From: Streptomyces sp. NBC_01454 | GTDB taxonomy: Bacteria; Actinomycetota; Actinomycetes; Streptomycetales; Streptomycetaceae | DNA length: 64,000 nt | Direction of reading: 5' to 3' | Assembly: GCF_036227565.1 (NCBI RefSeq) | Contig: NZ_CP109460.1 | Span: forward strand, 2,170,001 to 2,234,000 | Shown here: in pieces, positions 54,578 through 64,000 of the stretch | Position numbering within the stretch: position 1 is the first letter of the stretch | Layout: every line of letters starts with the position of its first letter | The notes under the pieces: model-generated | The model's input: the letters and a program-made list of their open reading frames with translations, nothing else | Database searches by the model: none | What the model was told of the DNA's origin: nothing | Position numbers and translations under genes: made by a program

Positions 54578-57500
54578 TCAGCTGTGGCATCCGGTGAGCG
54601 TGGCACGGGCGCCGGGGCCAACCACCGCCGCCCACTCCCCCGGTTCGTCCGCCACCCAGTCCTGCATCCGCCGGGCGAAGCCGGGCACCCGCCCGCCCAG
54701 TTCCACCAGCCGCCGGTCCAGGCGGGCCGCGCCCTGCGGGGTGCGCACCAGCAGCGTCCCGGTGCGGTGCACCAGCTCCCGGGTGCGTTCCGCCGGCCGC
54801 CGCTCCGCGCCCTCGGCGGCCGCCTGGAGCAGCGCCTCCAGCACCCGGGTGTCCGGCGCCGTTCCGCCGTATCGGCCGTGCTCCGCCGGGGCCACCGGGA
54901 GGGACGCCTCCTGCGCCAGCAGCGCGTCGAGCAGCTCGCGGCGCAGCGGGGCCGAGGCGCCGGAGCCGGAGCCGGCCACCACCGCCGCGAGCGCGCACCG
55001 GACCGCTGCGGGATATCCGGTCAGCAGCTCCACGGCGAGCGGGCGCAGCGCGGCGCGGGCGGCTGGTCCGCGTTCGAGGCGGCGGTCGATGAACTCCGCG
55101 ACCGGCCGCGCCGCGCGCTCCGGGCAGTGCCGGGCGCAGTCGCGGACGAGGTCGGCGATGCGGGCGACGAGGGCCGGCGCGTCGATACGGGCGAGCATGC
55201 GCAGCAGCGCGTCGGCCACCGGCGGTCCCTCGCCGCCGACCAGCCGGGCCCGGAAGGCGTCCAGCACCGCCGCGGTGTGCTCGGTGAGGGCGGCCGTGAA
55301 CGTCGCGGGCGGCAGCTGGGGATCGCCCGCGACGAAGCGGGCCAGCGCCCGGTCCAGGAAGCGGGATCGGGTGGCCGGATCGCCCACCAGCAGGGCGAGC
55401 GCGGAGCCGTGGTGGGCGGCGTCGGCACGCCGGGCGAGGAGGCACAGCGCGGCGTAGCGCAGCAGGGCGCGGTCGGCCGCGGCGGTGGCGTACGGGGCGG
55501 CCCGCAGGCCGTACGACGCGGCGGCGGCCCGGCGCTCGGGGCGCTCGTCGTGCGCCCAGCGGTCCACGGCCCGGCACACCGCCGCCGGCTCGTCCTCGGC
55601 GAGGGCGTCCATCAGCTCGTCACCCCGGGGGTGCGCGGCGGCCACCAGGGCCTCCAGGAGCGCGTCGAGCGCCTGCCGGCGATGGGTGTGCAGCAGTGCC
55701 TGCGCGGCGGCGGCGACGGTGATCTCCCGGGGCAGGGAGCGCGCGGGACGGGCCGGGTCGGCGCCGTCCGTGGCGGGGCGCCGGAGCGGGCGGGTGTCGT
55801 CGAACCAGGCGCACAGCAGCGGCTGGATCCCCTCCGGGTCCGTCCGCAGCAGTGCGGCCGCGGCGTCGAGGAACCGCGTGGGGCGTGCGCCGGTCCCGGC
55901 CGCCGCGGACGGGCCGTCGGCGGGGTGCGGGCGCGGACCGCCCCCGGGATCCGCCGGGCCGTCGCCGCCCCGGGCGGGCCCGGGGTGGTCGGCGGGGTGG
56001 ACCCGTACCCGCGGGGGCTCGGCGAAGGGGCCGCCCGGGCGCGGCACGGTGACCGGCCCGGGCGCGGCCGGCGCGCTCCCCGGCCCGCCCGTCCCGGCGC
56101 CCCGCGACAGCCTGCCCGGCGCCCGGCCGGCCGCCGCGGGCGGCCCGTCCGCCGGCAGCAGACGGCGCAGCAGATCCATCCGGTCCGCGTCCGGCAGCGC
56201 CAGCCGCTCCCAGAACCACGGGCCGAACTCCGGCAGGCCGGTGTGCGCGAAGCCGCCGGCCCGCAGCGACCGTTCCGTGATCCGGTCGGCGAGCAGCCGC
56301 AGCACGCCCGTGTACGGCCGCGCGTCGGGCACCCGGAGCAGGACCCCGGTCAGCAGCCGGGCGGCCCATCGGCGGCCGTCCACGGCCTGTGCGGCCCCCT
56401 CCCCGGGGCCGGCCGCGGTCGCCGCCGGCACCAACTCCGCCAGCCGGAAGGTCAGTTGCACCGTGCCCTCGCGCCGGGCGAGCAGCAGCAGCGCCTGGAC
56501 GACCGGTCCGGTGCGCCGGCCGGGGGCGGGCCGGAGCCCGGGGTCGGCGTGCGCGCCCTGCAGCCACTCCGCGAATTCCTCGTGGGCGAAGCGGTATCCG
56601 CCGCCGGCCGGGACCAGCAGCCCCTCGCCGAGCACCGCGGCGGCCCAGCCGGCCTCCGGCGGAAAGACCTCCTCGAACGACATCCGGTCCAGCCCGCCCG
56701 GCCCGGGGCGCAGACAGCGGCGGGCCGCCTCGTGCACCTGTCCGGCGACCTGGGCGGCCAGGCGGCGGACGGCGGTGCCGCGCGGCGCGGGCCGGTGCGC
56801 GGCCGCCAGACGGACGGCGATGCGCAGAGACACCAGGTCCAGATGGGCCTCGAAGATCTGATGACGGTCGGGGGTGCCGAGGCCGGCCGGATCGCCCTTG
56901 GGGAGCGCCGACAGGACCTCCGCCAGCAGCCGCAGCGCCAGCGGATGGCGGGCGTCGGCGGCGGCCGGCAGGCCCGGTGGCAGGCGGTAGCGGCCACGGG
57001 CCCGCTCCGCGGCCTCCTCCGGGAGGTCGCCCAGCCCCGTGCAGGCGGGCAGCGCGGGCAGCGGATGGCGCGGCGCGTGCAGCAGACCGGGCGGGAAGAG
57101 CGCGCCGGCCCGCTCCCAGAACTCGGGGCGGCAGGCGATCACCAGCCGCACTCCGGCCGTGCCCAGCCAGTCGGCCGTCGCCCGGGTCCAGTCGGCCAGC
57201 CGCCGCTCCAACGCCGTCGGCATCTCCTCCGGGCCGTCGAGGAGCACCAGCAGCCCGCGTCCGGCCGCGGCCGCCGCCCGGGCCACGCCCTGTGAGGTGG
57301 TGTCGGTGGGATCGCCGGCCGTGCGGCCCGAGGCGGCGACGATCCGGCCGGCGCAGCGCAGCGCGCGCTCCACCGCCGTGCGCACCCCGTCGTCGCCGGC
57401 CCGCAGCTCCGCGCCGCGCAGCCGGACGGTCGGCGCCGGGACCGGGCCCCGCGCCCGGCGGGCGGCCAGCGCGGCCAGCTCCGTGCTCCGCCCGGTCCCC

Positions 57501-58348
57501 GCCTCCCCCACCAGGCCCAGCACCCGCGCGCTCGCCCCGCTGCCCTCGAAGCGGGCGAACTCCGCGGCCACCTCCGGCCGTTCGACCGGCTCCCGCCACC
57601 GCCGCGGCCGTTCGGCGGCGCCCGCCGACGCCTCGGTCAGCTGCCGGGCGCCGGCCGGATTCAGCTCGCTGCCGTAGGCGGGGACGGTGGCGGCGTTGCG
57701 CTCCAGCAGCGCGGCCAGCACGCCCCCCGGTGCGGCCTCGGCGACGGCGCGCAGCGGGATCGCGTAGCCGCCGACCCGGCGGCCGGAGTGCAGCGCGGTG
57801 CCGAGCACGCCGAGCACCGCGCCGGTCCGTGCGTCGAGCACCGGCCCGCCGACCGCGGGGCCGCCCAGCCGCAGCGCCTCCCGGCCGCCCGCGCAGAGGT
57901 GGAGCTCCAGCGTCTCGTCGAGGAGGTGGACGCGGGCGGCGGCCGTGTACATCACCCCGGAGCCCGGTCCGACGACCGTGCCGTCCAGCCAGCCGCCCGC
58001 CCAGAGCCGTGCGCCGGTGCCTGGCGCGGGCCGGGCCGCGGCGATGGGCAGCGGCAGCAGCCGGTGCGGCCCGAAGCCGTCGGTGCGGACGAGGGCGAGC
58101 CCGTCCTCCGGCAGCGGTGTCACGGCGTCGGCCGCCACCAGGCAGGTCCATCCGCCGCCGCCCGCCGCTCCGCCGCCCGCCCCGTCCGCCAGGGGCTGCA
58201 GCACCAGCTGTGCCGCCCCGTCCACCGCTTCATGGCTGGTGATCACCGTGCCGTCAGGGTCCGCGAGGAACCCCGTGCCACGCGTGCGACCTGCCAGATC
58301 GCGGATGCGCACCAGTGCCGCGCCCACATCGGCGTCCAGCAGTGCCAT
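54578..58348 (-). CDS. Trypsin-fold pseudoprotease fused to a STAND-like NTPase and helical repeats
   Basis: 1256 residues from ATG 58348 (GAGAGGATC upstream). Residues 10-205 follow a chymotrypsin-like protease: His39 in GTVITSHEAVDG, Asp82 in EDGLALV, but the serine motif reads GPAVGGPVLD, so Val166 stands at the nucleophile. A P-loop-like GEAGTGRST (281-289) has Arg287 where Walker A has Lys; GLLVLLDGPEE is the Walker B strand and RLVIACRPEFWE the sensor strand, as in STAND/NACHT NTPases. From about 560 to 1250 it is helical, Ala/Leu/Arg-rich, with HEAT-like rhythm (AALLRTDPEGIQPLL, ALLRYAALCLLARRAD). It is a single intact frame next to ribF. STAND proteins with protease modules are often defence or signalling switches; no function is assigned. 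Confidence 0.78.
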   Translation of the reverse strand: MALLDADVGAALVRIRDLAGRTRGTGFLADPDGTVITSHEAVDGAAQLVLQPLADGAGGGAAGGGGWTCLVAADAVTPLPEDGLALVRTDGFGPHRLLPLPIAAARPAPGTGARLWAGGWLDGTVVGPGSGVMYTAAARVHLLDETLELHLCAGGREALRLGGPAVGGPVLDARTGAVLGVLGTALHSGRRVGGYAIPLRAVAEAAPGGVLAALLERNAATVPAYGSELNPAGARQLTEASAGAAERPRRWREPVERPEVAAEFARFEGSGASARVLGLVGEAGTGRSTELAALAARRARGPVPAPTVRLRGAELRAGDDGVRTAVERALRCAGRIVAASGRTAGDPTDTTSQGVARAAAAAGRGLLVLLDGPEEMPTALERRLADWTRATADWLGTAGVRLVIACRPEFWERAGALFPPGLLHAPRHPLPALPACTGLGDLPEEAAERARGRYRLPPGLPAAADARHPLALRLLAEVLSALPKGDPAGLGTPDRHQIFEAHLDLVSLRIAVRLAAAHRPAPRGTAVRRLAAQVAGQVHEAARRCLRPGPGGLDRMSFEEVFPPEAGWAAAVLGEGLLVPAGGGYRFAHEEFAEWLQGAHADPGLRPAPGRRTGPVVQALLLLARREGTVQLTFRLAELVPAATAAGPGEGAAQAVDGRRWAARLLTGVLLRVPDARPYTGVLRLLADRITERSLRAGGFAHTGLPEFGPWFWERLALPDADRMDLLRRLLPADGPPAAAGRAPGRLSRGAGTGGPGSAPAAPGPVTVPRPGGPFAEPPRVRVHPADHPGPARGGDGPADPGGGPRPHPADGPSAAAGTGARPTRFLDAAAALLRTDPEGIQPLLCAWFDDTRPLRRPATDGADPARPARSLPREITVAAAAQALLHTHRRQALDALLEALVAAAHPRGDELMDALAEDEPAAVCRAVDRWAHDERPERRAAAASYGLRAAPYATAAADRALLRYAALCLLARRADAAHHGSALALLVGDPATRSRFLDRALARFVAGDPQLPPATFTAALTEHTAAVLDAFRARLVGGEGPPVADALLRMLARIDAPALVARIADLVRDCARHCPERAARPVAEFIDRRLERGPAARAALRPLAVELLTGYPAAVRCALAAVVAGSGSGASAPLRRELLDALLAQEASLPVAPAEHGRYGGTAPDTRVLEALLQAAAEGAERRPAERTRELVHRTGTLLVRTPQGAARLDRRLVELGGRVPGFARRMQDWVADEPGEWAAVVGPGARATLTGCHS

Positions 58349-58685
58349 TGCCGATCCTCTCGCCCGTTCAGTCCGTCCGAACGGTAAGCAGGCGGTGATC
58401 GTCATGACAGGGAGCCGTTCCAACGCGCCCCCCTCCACTCCTTGATTCACTCCGAGCGCCTCACCGAATGAGTGAAGGGCCCGGTCTCGCGGGAGAGACA
58501 GGGAGTGAGGGGGAGGGTGGAGCGCGGGCCGGCACCCCGTACGTGCCCGGGCGGCCCGCGTTCCACCCCTCGCCCCGGGGCGGCCGCCCCCGCGTACACA
58601 CACACGAAGGCCGGGTCCGCAGCGCCTCATACGCTGCGGACCCGGCCTTGGTGAACGGCTCCCGGGGCCCGGGCCCCGGCCCGCG
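58349..58685. other. Gap between truB and the pseudoprotease/NTPase gene
   Basis: This 337-bp stretch contains no supported gene. It holds the truB terminator (58607-58649) and, nearer 58349, the presumed promoter of the downstream gene; GTCCGTCCGAACGG at 58371-58384 is a small dyad there. No clear -10/-35 pair was found. Confidence 0.55.
58607..58649 (-). terminator. Terminator of the infB-truB operon
   Basis: A perfect 18-bp stem (58607-58624 with 58632-58649) and 7-nt loop, 36 bp beyond the truB stop. Confidence 0.93.
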
Positions 58686-59666
58686 TCAGACCGCGAACAC
58701 CGCCAGGCTCTTGGCCTTCCCGCCCTGGTTCTCCACCAGCGCCAGGAACTGGCCGTCCGGGCCGAACGCCGCGACCGGACCGTCGCTCTCGAACCGCGGC
58801 ATGGGGATCCGCGCGCCGTTCAGCAGCAGCCGCGCCTGCGCCTCGGGCACGTCCCAGCGGGTGAACGCCGCGGCGGCCGCGTCACCGAGCGGCATGACCG
58901 GCAGGCCCTCCCCCTCGGTGTCGTCCACGGCGGCCTGGAGCTGTTCGAGGGTGCGCGCCCGGTCCAGCTTGTACGGGCCGACGCGGGTACGGCGCAGCGC
59001 GGTCAGATGGCCGCCGACCCCGAGCCCGGCCCCCAGGTCGCGGGCCAGGGCACGGATGTAGGTACCCGACGAGCACTCGACGGAGACCAGCAGATCGGTC
59101 ACCGGGGTGCCGTCGTCGGCCTCGGACTCGTGCGCGGAGTGCACCACGAACGAGGAGACGGTCACCGGCCGGGCCGGGATCTCCACCTCCTCGCCGTCAC
59201 GGACCCGCGAGTACGACCGCTTGCCGTCGATCTTGATGGCGCTGACCTTCGACGGGACCTGCATGATCGCGCCGGACAGCCGGGCGACACCGGCGTCGAT
59301 GTCCTCGCGGGCGAGGCCGTGCGCCGGCTTCGACTCCGTGATCTCGCCCTCGGCGTCGTCGGTGACCGTCGTCTGGCCGAGCCGGATCGTGCCGACGTAT
59401 TCCTTCTCCGTCAGCGCGAGATGGCCCAGCAGCTTGGTCGCCCGCTCGATGCCCAGGACGAGCACGCCCGTCGCCATCGGGTCGAGGGTGCCGGCGTGCC
59501 CGACGCGGCGGGTGCGCGCCATGCCGCGCATCTTCGCCACCACGTCGTGCGAGGTGAAACCAGCCGGCTTGTCGACGATGACCAGGCCCGCCGGCCGCTC
59601 GCCACCCCGTCCGGAAAGCGCGCCGCGCTCGCCCTTCACGCGGGGCTTGTTGCTCTCACGCTTCAT
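58686..59666 (-). CDS. truB: tRNA pseudouridine(55) synthase
   Basis: A 326-residue TruB that makes pseudouridine 55 in tRNA. GLVIVDKPAGFTSHDVV starts the catalytic domain, and Asp62 in RRVGHAGTLDPMATGVLVLGI is the nucleophile; the C-terminal domain ends ALVENQGGKAKSLAVFAV. The first 25 residues are a basic extension. The ATG overlaps the rbfA stop (ATGA), so translation is coupled. Last gene of the infB operon in this window. Confidence 0.96.
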   Translation of the reverse strand: MKRESNKPRVKGERGALSGRGGERPAGLVIVDKPAGFTSHDVVAKMRGMARTRRVGHAGTLDPMATGVLVLGIERATKLLGHLALTEKEYVGTIRLGQTTVTDDAEGEITESKPAHGLAREDIDAGVARLSGAIMQVPSKVSAIKIDGKRSYSRVRDGEEVEIPARPVTVSSFVVHSAHESEADDGTPVTDLLVSVECSSGTYIRALARDLGAGLGVGGHLTALRRTRVGPYKLDRARTLEQLQAAVDDTEGEGLPVMPLGDAAAAAFTRWDVPEAQARLLLNGARIPMPRFESDGPVAAFGPDGQFLALVENQGGKAKSLAVFAV

Positions 59667-60118
59667 TCTGCCGCGGTGCCCTCGTCGTCCTCGTCCTCGC
59701 CCGGCTTGCGGTACGGGTCCGCCTCGCCGGCGTACTCGGCGCCCGAGGACACCTCGCGCACCTTGGCGTCCGAGGCCCGCGCCTTGTCGAGCAGGTCCTC
59801 GATCGTCTTGGCGGTCTCCGGCAGGGCGTCCGCCACGAACGCCAGGGTCGGCGTGAACTTCGTGCCGGCCGCGGCGCCGACCGCGGAGCGCAGGATGCCC
59901 TTGGCGCTCTCCAGTCCGGCGGCGGCGCTGGCCCGCTCCTCGTCGTCACCGTAGACCGTGTAGAAGACCGTAGCCTCCCGCAGGTCGCCGGTGACCCGGG
60001 TGTCCGTGATGGTCACGTGCGAACCGAGCCGCGGGTCCTTGATGCCGCGCTGCAGCTTCTGGGCGACCACCTCCCGGATGAGGTCCGCCAGCTTCTTCGC
60101 CCGCGCATTGTCGGCCAC
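59663..60118 (-). CDS. rbfA: 30S ribosome-binding factor A
   Basis: A 151-residue RbfA, which assists 16S rRNA maturation. The KH-like core reads RAKKLADLIREVVAQKLQRGIKDPRLG...VTITDTRVTGDLREATVFYTVYG, and the C-terminus is acidic (PGEDEDDEGTAAE). The GTG at 60118 with AAGGAGACG upstream gives the usual N-terminus ADNARAKKLADLI; an ATG 13 codons earlier is less likely. It lies between the DUF503 gene and truB. Confidence 0.95.
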   Translation of the reverse strand: MADNARAKKLADLIREVVAQKLQRGIKDPRLGSHVTITDTRVTGDLREATVFYTVYGDDEERASAAAGLESAKGILRSAVGAAAGTKFTPTLAFVADALPETAKTIEDLLDKARASDAKVREVSSGAEYAGEADPYRKPGEDEDDEGTAAE

Positions 60119-60183
60119 TGGTCCGTCTCCTTCTTTCTTCCACAATTGTGCTTCCACCGGCGGCGAGCTGCCCGGCCCTCAGG

Positions 60184-60477
60184 TCAGTCGTCGTCGCCGT
60201 GCAGCCGCCGGTGTACCGACAGCAGCTCCACTTCGGGCCGTGCGGCGACCATGCGCTCACAGCGGTCCATGACATCGGCGAGATGCCCCGCGTCCCCGGA
60301 GACCACCGCCAGGCCGATGGTGGCCCTGCGGTGCAGATCCTGGTCCCCGACCTCCGCGACGCTCACCGCGAATTTGCGGTGCAGCTCGGCGACGATCGGG
60401 CGGACGACGGAGCGCTTCTCCTTCAGCGACCGTACGTCGCCGAGAAGCAGGTCGAAGGACAGCGTCCCTACGTACAT
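60184..60477 (-). CDS. DUF503 family protein
   Basis: 97 residues beginning MYVGTLSFDLLLGDVRSLKEKRSVVRPIV, the DUF503 pattern (small ferredoxin-like fold), and continuing FAVSVAEVGDQDLHRRATIGLAVVSGDAGH. It lies between infB and rbfA as in most actinobacteria and many Firmicutes. No Shine-Dalgarno sequence is obvious at the ATG. Function unknown; the context suggests a role in translation or ribosome assembly. Confidence 0.92.
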   Translation of the reverse strand: MYVGTLSFDLLLGDVRSLKEKRSVVRPIVAELHRKFAVSVAEVGDQDLHRRATIGLAVVSGDAGHLADVMDRCERMVAARPEVELLSVHRRLHGDDD

Positions 60478-60660
60478 GCGGTGCGGGTCAAGCCGACCCG
60501 TGAGGCCTCGTATTCGGTAACCCCTGCCGATATTTGGCAAGAACACAAGAACGGTACACGCAACATCGGACACCGCTCGACGTGATTACTTTCCGTGGAA
60601 CACCGGGGCCGGTGGGTGAGTGCAACCGTCCGGTCCGCGGGCTCCCACCCCCGCAAACGG

Positions 60661-60703
60661 CCGGGGCCGGCCGGCGGAAAGGAACTCCGCCGGCCGGCCC
60701 CGG
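60661..60703 (-). terminator. Hairpin after infB
   Basis: An 18-bp perfect stem (60661-60678 with 60686-60703) and 7-nt loop begin 11 bp past the infB stop. It would terminate or attenuate before the DUF503-rbfA-truB part. Confidence 0.9.
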
Positions 60704-60714
60704 GATGTGCGTGA

Positions 60715-63700
60715 TCAGCCGCGCGGCTTCTCCCGCATCTCGTACGTCGCGATGACGTCGTCGATCTTGATGTCGTTGAAGTTTCCGAGGTTGATACCGC
60801 CCTCGAAGCCTTCGCGGATCTCGGTGACGTCGTCCTTGAAGCGGCGCAGACCCTGGATGTTGAGGTCCTCCGCGACCACCTTGCCGTCGCGGACGAGGCG
60901 CGCCTTGGTGTTGCGCTTGACCTCGCCGGAGCGGATGAGCACACCGGCGATGTTGCCGAGCTTGGACGAGCGGAAGATCTCGCGGATCTCCGCGGTACCG
61001 AGCTCGACCTCCTCGTACTCCGGCTTGAGCATGCCCTTGAGGGCCGCCTCGATCTCCTCGATCGCCTGGTAGATGACCGAGTAGTACCGGACGTCGACGC
61101 CCTCGCGCTCGGCCATCTGCGTGGCACGGCCTTCGGCGCGCACGTTGAAGCCGATGACGATCGCGTCGGAGCCGGTCGCCAGGTTGATGTCCGACTCGGT
61201 GACCGCACCCACACCGCGGTGCAGGATGCGGATCTCGACCTCTTCGCCGACGTCGAGCTGGAGCAGCGAGGACTCGAGAGCCTCCACCGAACCGGACGCG
61301 TCGCCCTTGATGATGATGTTGAGGTCCTGCACCAGGCCGGCCTTGAGCACCTTGTCGAGGTCCTCCAGGGACACCCGGCGGGTGCGCTTGGCGAAGGCCG
61401 CGTTGCGCTCGCGGGCCGCGCGCTTCTCGGCGATCTGACGGGCCGTACGGTCCTCGTCGACCACCAGGAAGTTGTCGCCGGCACCCGGGACGTTGGTCAG
61501 ACCCAGGACCAGGACGGGGGTCGACGGACCCGCTTCCTCGACGTTGTTGCCCTTGTCGTCGAGCATCGCGCGGACTCGGCCGTAGGCGTCACCGGCGACC
61601 ATCGTGTCGCCGACGCGGAGGGTACCGCGCTGGACGAGGACGGTGGCGACGGCGCCGCGACCGCGGTCGAGGTGGGCCTCGATCGCAATACCCTGCGCGT
61701 CCATCTCCGCGTTGGCGCGGAGGTCGAGCGAGGCGTCCGCGGTGAGGACCACGGCCTCCAGCAGGGAGTCGATGTTCTCGCCCTGCTTGGCGGAGATGTC
61801 GACGAACATGGTGTCGCCGCCGTACTCCTCGGCCACCAGGCCGTACTCGGTCAGCTGACCGCGCACCTTGGTCGGGTCGGCGCCCTCGACATCGATCTTG
61901 TTGACCGCGACCACGATCGGCACCTCGGCCGCCTTGGCGTGGTTGAGGGCCTCGATGGTCTGCGGCATGACACCGTCGTTGGCCGCCACCACGAGGATCG
62001 CGATGTCGGTCGACTTGGCACCACGGGCACGCATGGCGGTGAACGCCTCGTGACCGGGGGTGTCGATGAAGGTGATGCGCCGCTCTTCTTCGTTGACCTC
62101 GGTCGCGACCTGGTAGGCACCGATGTGCTGGGTGATGCCGCCGGCCTCGCCCGCGATGACGTTCGTCTTGCGGATCGCGTCGAGCAGCCGGGTCTTACCG
62201 TGGTCGACGTGACCCATGACGGTCACCACCGGCGGACGCGCGACGAGCATGTCCTCGCCGCCCTCGTTCTCACCGAAGTCGATGTCGAAGGACTCGAGAA
62301 GCTCGCGGTCCTCCTCCTCCGGGCTGACGATCTCGACGACGTAGTTCATCTCGTCGGCGAGCAGCTGCAGCGTCTCGTCGGAGACCGACTGGGTCGCGGT
62401 GACCATCTCGCCCAGGTTCAGCATGACCTGGACCAGCGACGCCGGGTTGGCGTTGATCTTCTCGGCGAAGTCCGTCAGCGAGGCACCACGCGACAGGCGA
62501 ACCGTCGCGCCGTTGCCGCGCGGCAGCATGATGCCGCCGACCGACGGGGCCTGCATGGCCTCGTACTCCTGACGCCTCTGCCGCTTCGACTTGCGGCCAC
62601 GACGCGCCGGACCGCCGGGACGGCCGAACGCACCCTGCGTGCCACCACGGCCACCGGGGCCACCGGGACGACCGGCGAAACCGGGACGACCGCCGAAGCC
62701 GCCGCCACCACCGGGGCCGCCGCCACCGGGACGACCGGCGAAACCGCCGCCGCCACCCGGACGACCGCCGCCGCCACCGCCACCGGGACGACCGGCGAAA
62801 CCGCCGCCGCCACCGGGACGACCGCCGCCGCCACCGGGACGACCGGCACCGCCGGGACCGCGACCGCCGCCGCCACCGGGACCCGGACGCGGGCCGGCCG
62901 CGGGACGCTGCGGCATCATGCCCGGGTTCGGACGGTTACCGCCGCCACCGGGACGCGGGCCGCCGGCACCGCCGGGAGCCGCACCCTGCGGACGGGGCAT
63001 ACCACCGGGGGTCGGACGCGCGCCGCCCTGGCCCTGGGGACGGGGGCCGCCCTGGCCGCCGCCCTGCGGACGCGGACCGCCGGGACCACCCTGGCCGCCG
63101 GGACGCGGGGCGCCACCGGGACGGGGGGCCTGCGGACGGGCCATGCCCGTGGAGCCACCGGAGGTGAAGGGGTTGTTGCCCGGACGGGGGCCGGACGGAC
63201 GGGCACCGGGACGCGGGGCCGGACGCTCGCCACCGGGACGCGGAGCGTTACCGCGGCCCTGACCGCCCTGGCCGCCCTGACCGGACGCCGGACGAGCCGG
63301 ACGCGGGCCGGGGGTGGCACCGGGACGGGGAGCCGACTGGCCGGCGGCGGGAGCGGCCGGCGCGGACGGCGGAGCCTGGAACTCGGGCTGCGCGGGGGCG
63401 GCCGGAGCGGGCTTGGGTGCCGCGGGGCGCGCCGCCGGGGCGGGGCGCGGGCCCGGGGTGGGGCCGGCGGCGGGAGTGCTCTTGGGTTCTGCGGGGGCCT
63501 GCGGCGCCTCGGCGGCGGCCGCCGGGGCCGGCGCCGGAGCCGGAGCCGCGGGGCCCGGCTTGGGGGCGCTGCCCGGCTTCGGGGCAGCAGGACGTTCCCC
63601 GGCTGCCTTGGCGGCGGGGGAGGTGCCGGCCTGCGCCGGGGACGGCGCGGACGGCTTCGCGGGGGCCGACTTGCGCGGCGCCGCGGGCTTGCCGGCGGCG

Positions 63701-63873
63701 CGGCCGCTGCCGCTGCCTGCCTGGAAAGCGTCGGTCAGCTTGCGAACAACCGGCGCCTCGATCGTCGAGGACGCCGAACGGACGAATTCACCAAGCTCTT
63801 GGAGCTTGGCCATGACGACCTTGCTCTCAACGCCGAACTCCTTGGCGAGTTCGTATACCCGGACCTTAGCCAC
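60715..63873 (-). CDS. infB: Translation initiation factor IF-2
   Basis: A 1052-residue IF-2, the GTPase that places initiator tRNA on the ribosome. The N-terminal IF2 domain ([25 protein letters not shown]) is followed by a roughly 370-residue Ala/Pro then Gly/Arg-rich segment ([17 protein letters not shown] repeats). The GTPase has GHVDHGKT at about 553, [15 protein letters not shown] and NKID, and domains II-IV run to the end ([19 protein letters not shown]). The GTG start has GAAGGAG upstream. Long Gly-rich arms are normal for Streptomyces IF-2. First gene of the infB-DUF503-rbfA-truB cluster in this window. Confidence 0.97.
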   Translation of the reverse strand: MAKVRVYELAKEFGVESKVVMAKLQELGEFVRSASSTIEAPVVRKLTDAFQAGSGSGRAAGKPAAPRKSAPAKPSAPSPAQAGTSPAAKAAGERPAAPKPGSAPKPGPAAPAPAPAPAAAAEAPQAPAEPKSTPAAGPTPGPRPAPAARPAAPKPAPAAPAQPEFQAPPSAPAAPAAGQSAPRPGATPGPRPARPASGQGGQGGQGRGNAPRPGGERPAPRPGARPSGPRPGNNPFTSGGSTGMARPQAPRPGGAPRPGGQGGPGGPRPQGGGQGGPRPQGQGGARPTPGGMPRPQGAAPGGAGGPRPGGGGNRPNPGMMPQRPAAGPRPGPGGGGGRGPGGAGRPGGGGGRPGGGGGFAGRPGGGGGGGRPGGGGGFAGRPGGGGPGGGGGFGGRPGFAGRPGGPGGRGGTQGAFGRPGGPARRGRKSKRQRRQEYEAMQAPSVGGIMLPRGNGATVRLSRGASLTDFAEKINANPASLVQVMLNLGEMVTATQSVSDETLQLLADEMNYVVEIVSPEEEDRELLESFDIDFGENEGGEDMLVARPPVVTVMGHVDHGKTRLLDAIRKTNVIAGEAGGITQHIGAYQVATEVNEEERRITFIDTPGHEAFTAMRARGAKSTDIAILVVAANDGVMPQTIEALNHAKAAEVPIVVAVNKIDVEGADPTKVRGQLTEYGLVAEEYGGDTMFVDISAKQGENIDSLLEAVVLTADASLDLRANAEMDAQGIAIEAHLDRGRGAVATVLVQRGTLRVGDTMVAGDAYGRVRAMLDDKGNNVEEAGPSTPVLVLGLTNVPGAGDNFLVVDEDRTARQIAEKRAARERNAAFAKRTRRVSLEDLDKVLKAGLVQDLNIIIKGDASGSVEALESSLLQLDVGEEVEIRILHRGVGAVTESDINLATGSDAIVIGFNVRAEGRATQMAEREGVDVRYYSVIYQAIEEIEAALKGMLKPEYEEVELGTAEIREIFRSSKLGNIAGVLIRSGEVKRNTKARLVRDGKVVAEDLNIQGLRRFKDDVTEIREGFEGGINLGNFNDIKIDDVIATYEMREKPRG

Positions 63874-63924
63874 TTCGCTCCTTCTAGGTCCGGGTTGTCC
63901 ACCGGACCGTCGCTACTTCATGGG

Positions 63925-63957
63925 CGTACTCATCGCGTACTCATCGAGTGCTCATCG
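63925..63957 (-). repeat. Three 11-bp tandem repeats upstream of infB
   Basis: CGTACTCATCG occurs at 63925 and 63936 and as AGTGCTCATCG at 63947, head to tail with no gap, about 50-80 bp before the infB start. On the minus strand each copy contains CGATGAG. Confidence 0.8.
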
Positions 63958-64000
63958 CAATCTCGACCTACTTCCGACTCGCGAGGTACCTGACCGCACG
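63952..64000 (-). CDS. ylxR: Possible C-terminal end of YlxR/DUF448 protein (partial)
   Basis: The minus strand has an open frame VRSGTSRVGSRSRLR ending in TGA at 63952-63954. ylxR normally lies directly upstream of infB in Streptomyces, and a basic Ser/Arg tail would fit, but only sixteen codons are visible. A second frame (RAVRYLASRK) is also open here. Confidence 0.3.
   Translation of the reverse strand, partial: VRSGTSRVGSRSRLR

Overview
The window reads as high-GC actinobacterial DNA, almost certainly a Streptomyces chromosome. Wobble positions are strongly G/C, GTG and TTG starts are common, and the gene order matches, from memory, the conserved Streptomyces segment between infB and the osa genes, inverted here. 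I could run no searches, so family names rest on motifs and order.

Layout. (1) 1-7105: the divergent osaA (poly-HAMP hybrid kinase, cut by the left edge) and osaC (RsbW-like kinase/PAS/GAF/PP2C phosphatase), which link osmotic stress and sigma-factor control. (2) 7282-13800: a minus-strand rRNA operon (16S-23S-5S), a DegT-like gene that has lost its catalytic lysine region, and tRNA-Thr(GGT). (3) 13953-24317: housekeeping genes, mostly minus strand: RNase J, dapA, thyX, two small membrane genes, a TPR-like membrane gene, dapB, an M16 peptidase, pnp and rpsO. (4) 24465-53185: a large type VII (ESX-like) secretion locus. (5) 53435-64000: ribF, a very large pseudoprotease/NTPase gene, then the translation operon infB-DUF503-rbfA-truB, with a probable ylxR tail at the edge.

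The type VII locus is the most interesting region. The membrane core is in two divergent pairs, eccD/eccC and eccB/eccE. A mycosin gene and two single-domain WXG100 genes (esxB/esxA-like) follow eccB. A ParA/MinD-type ATPase with long Gln/Ala/Pro-rich arms (EspI-like) closes the locus; no EccA-type AAA+ chaperone is visible. Between the core genes lies accessory cargo: at least five more candidate secreted helical proteins, a second mycosin gene plus a broken tandem copy of it, a STAND-like ATPase translationally coupled to a YrhB/SUKH-like immunity-type protein, and several unknown membrane or helical proteins. A reasonable reading is a secretion apparatus with its substrates, processing proteases and possibly a toxin/immunity or regulatory module, but the cargo functions are inferred.

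Other notable signals are three tandem 14-bp repeats that each contain a DnaA-box-like sequence (32133-32174), a G-quadruplex-type tract in front of mycP, an exact 276-bp periodicity in osaA, and a trypsin-fold/STAND fusion whose protease serine and Walker A lysine are both substituted. Most transcription units end in strong GC-rich hairpins, listed individually.
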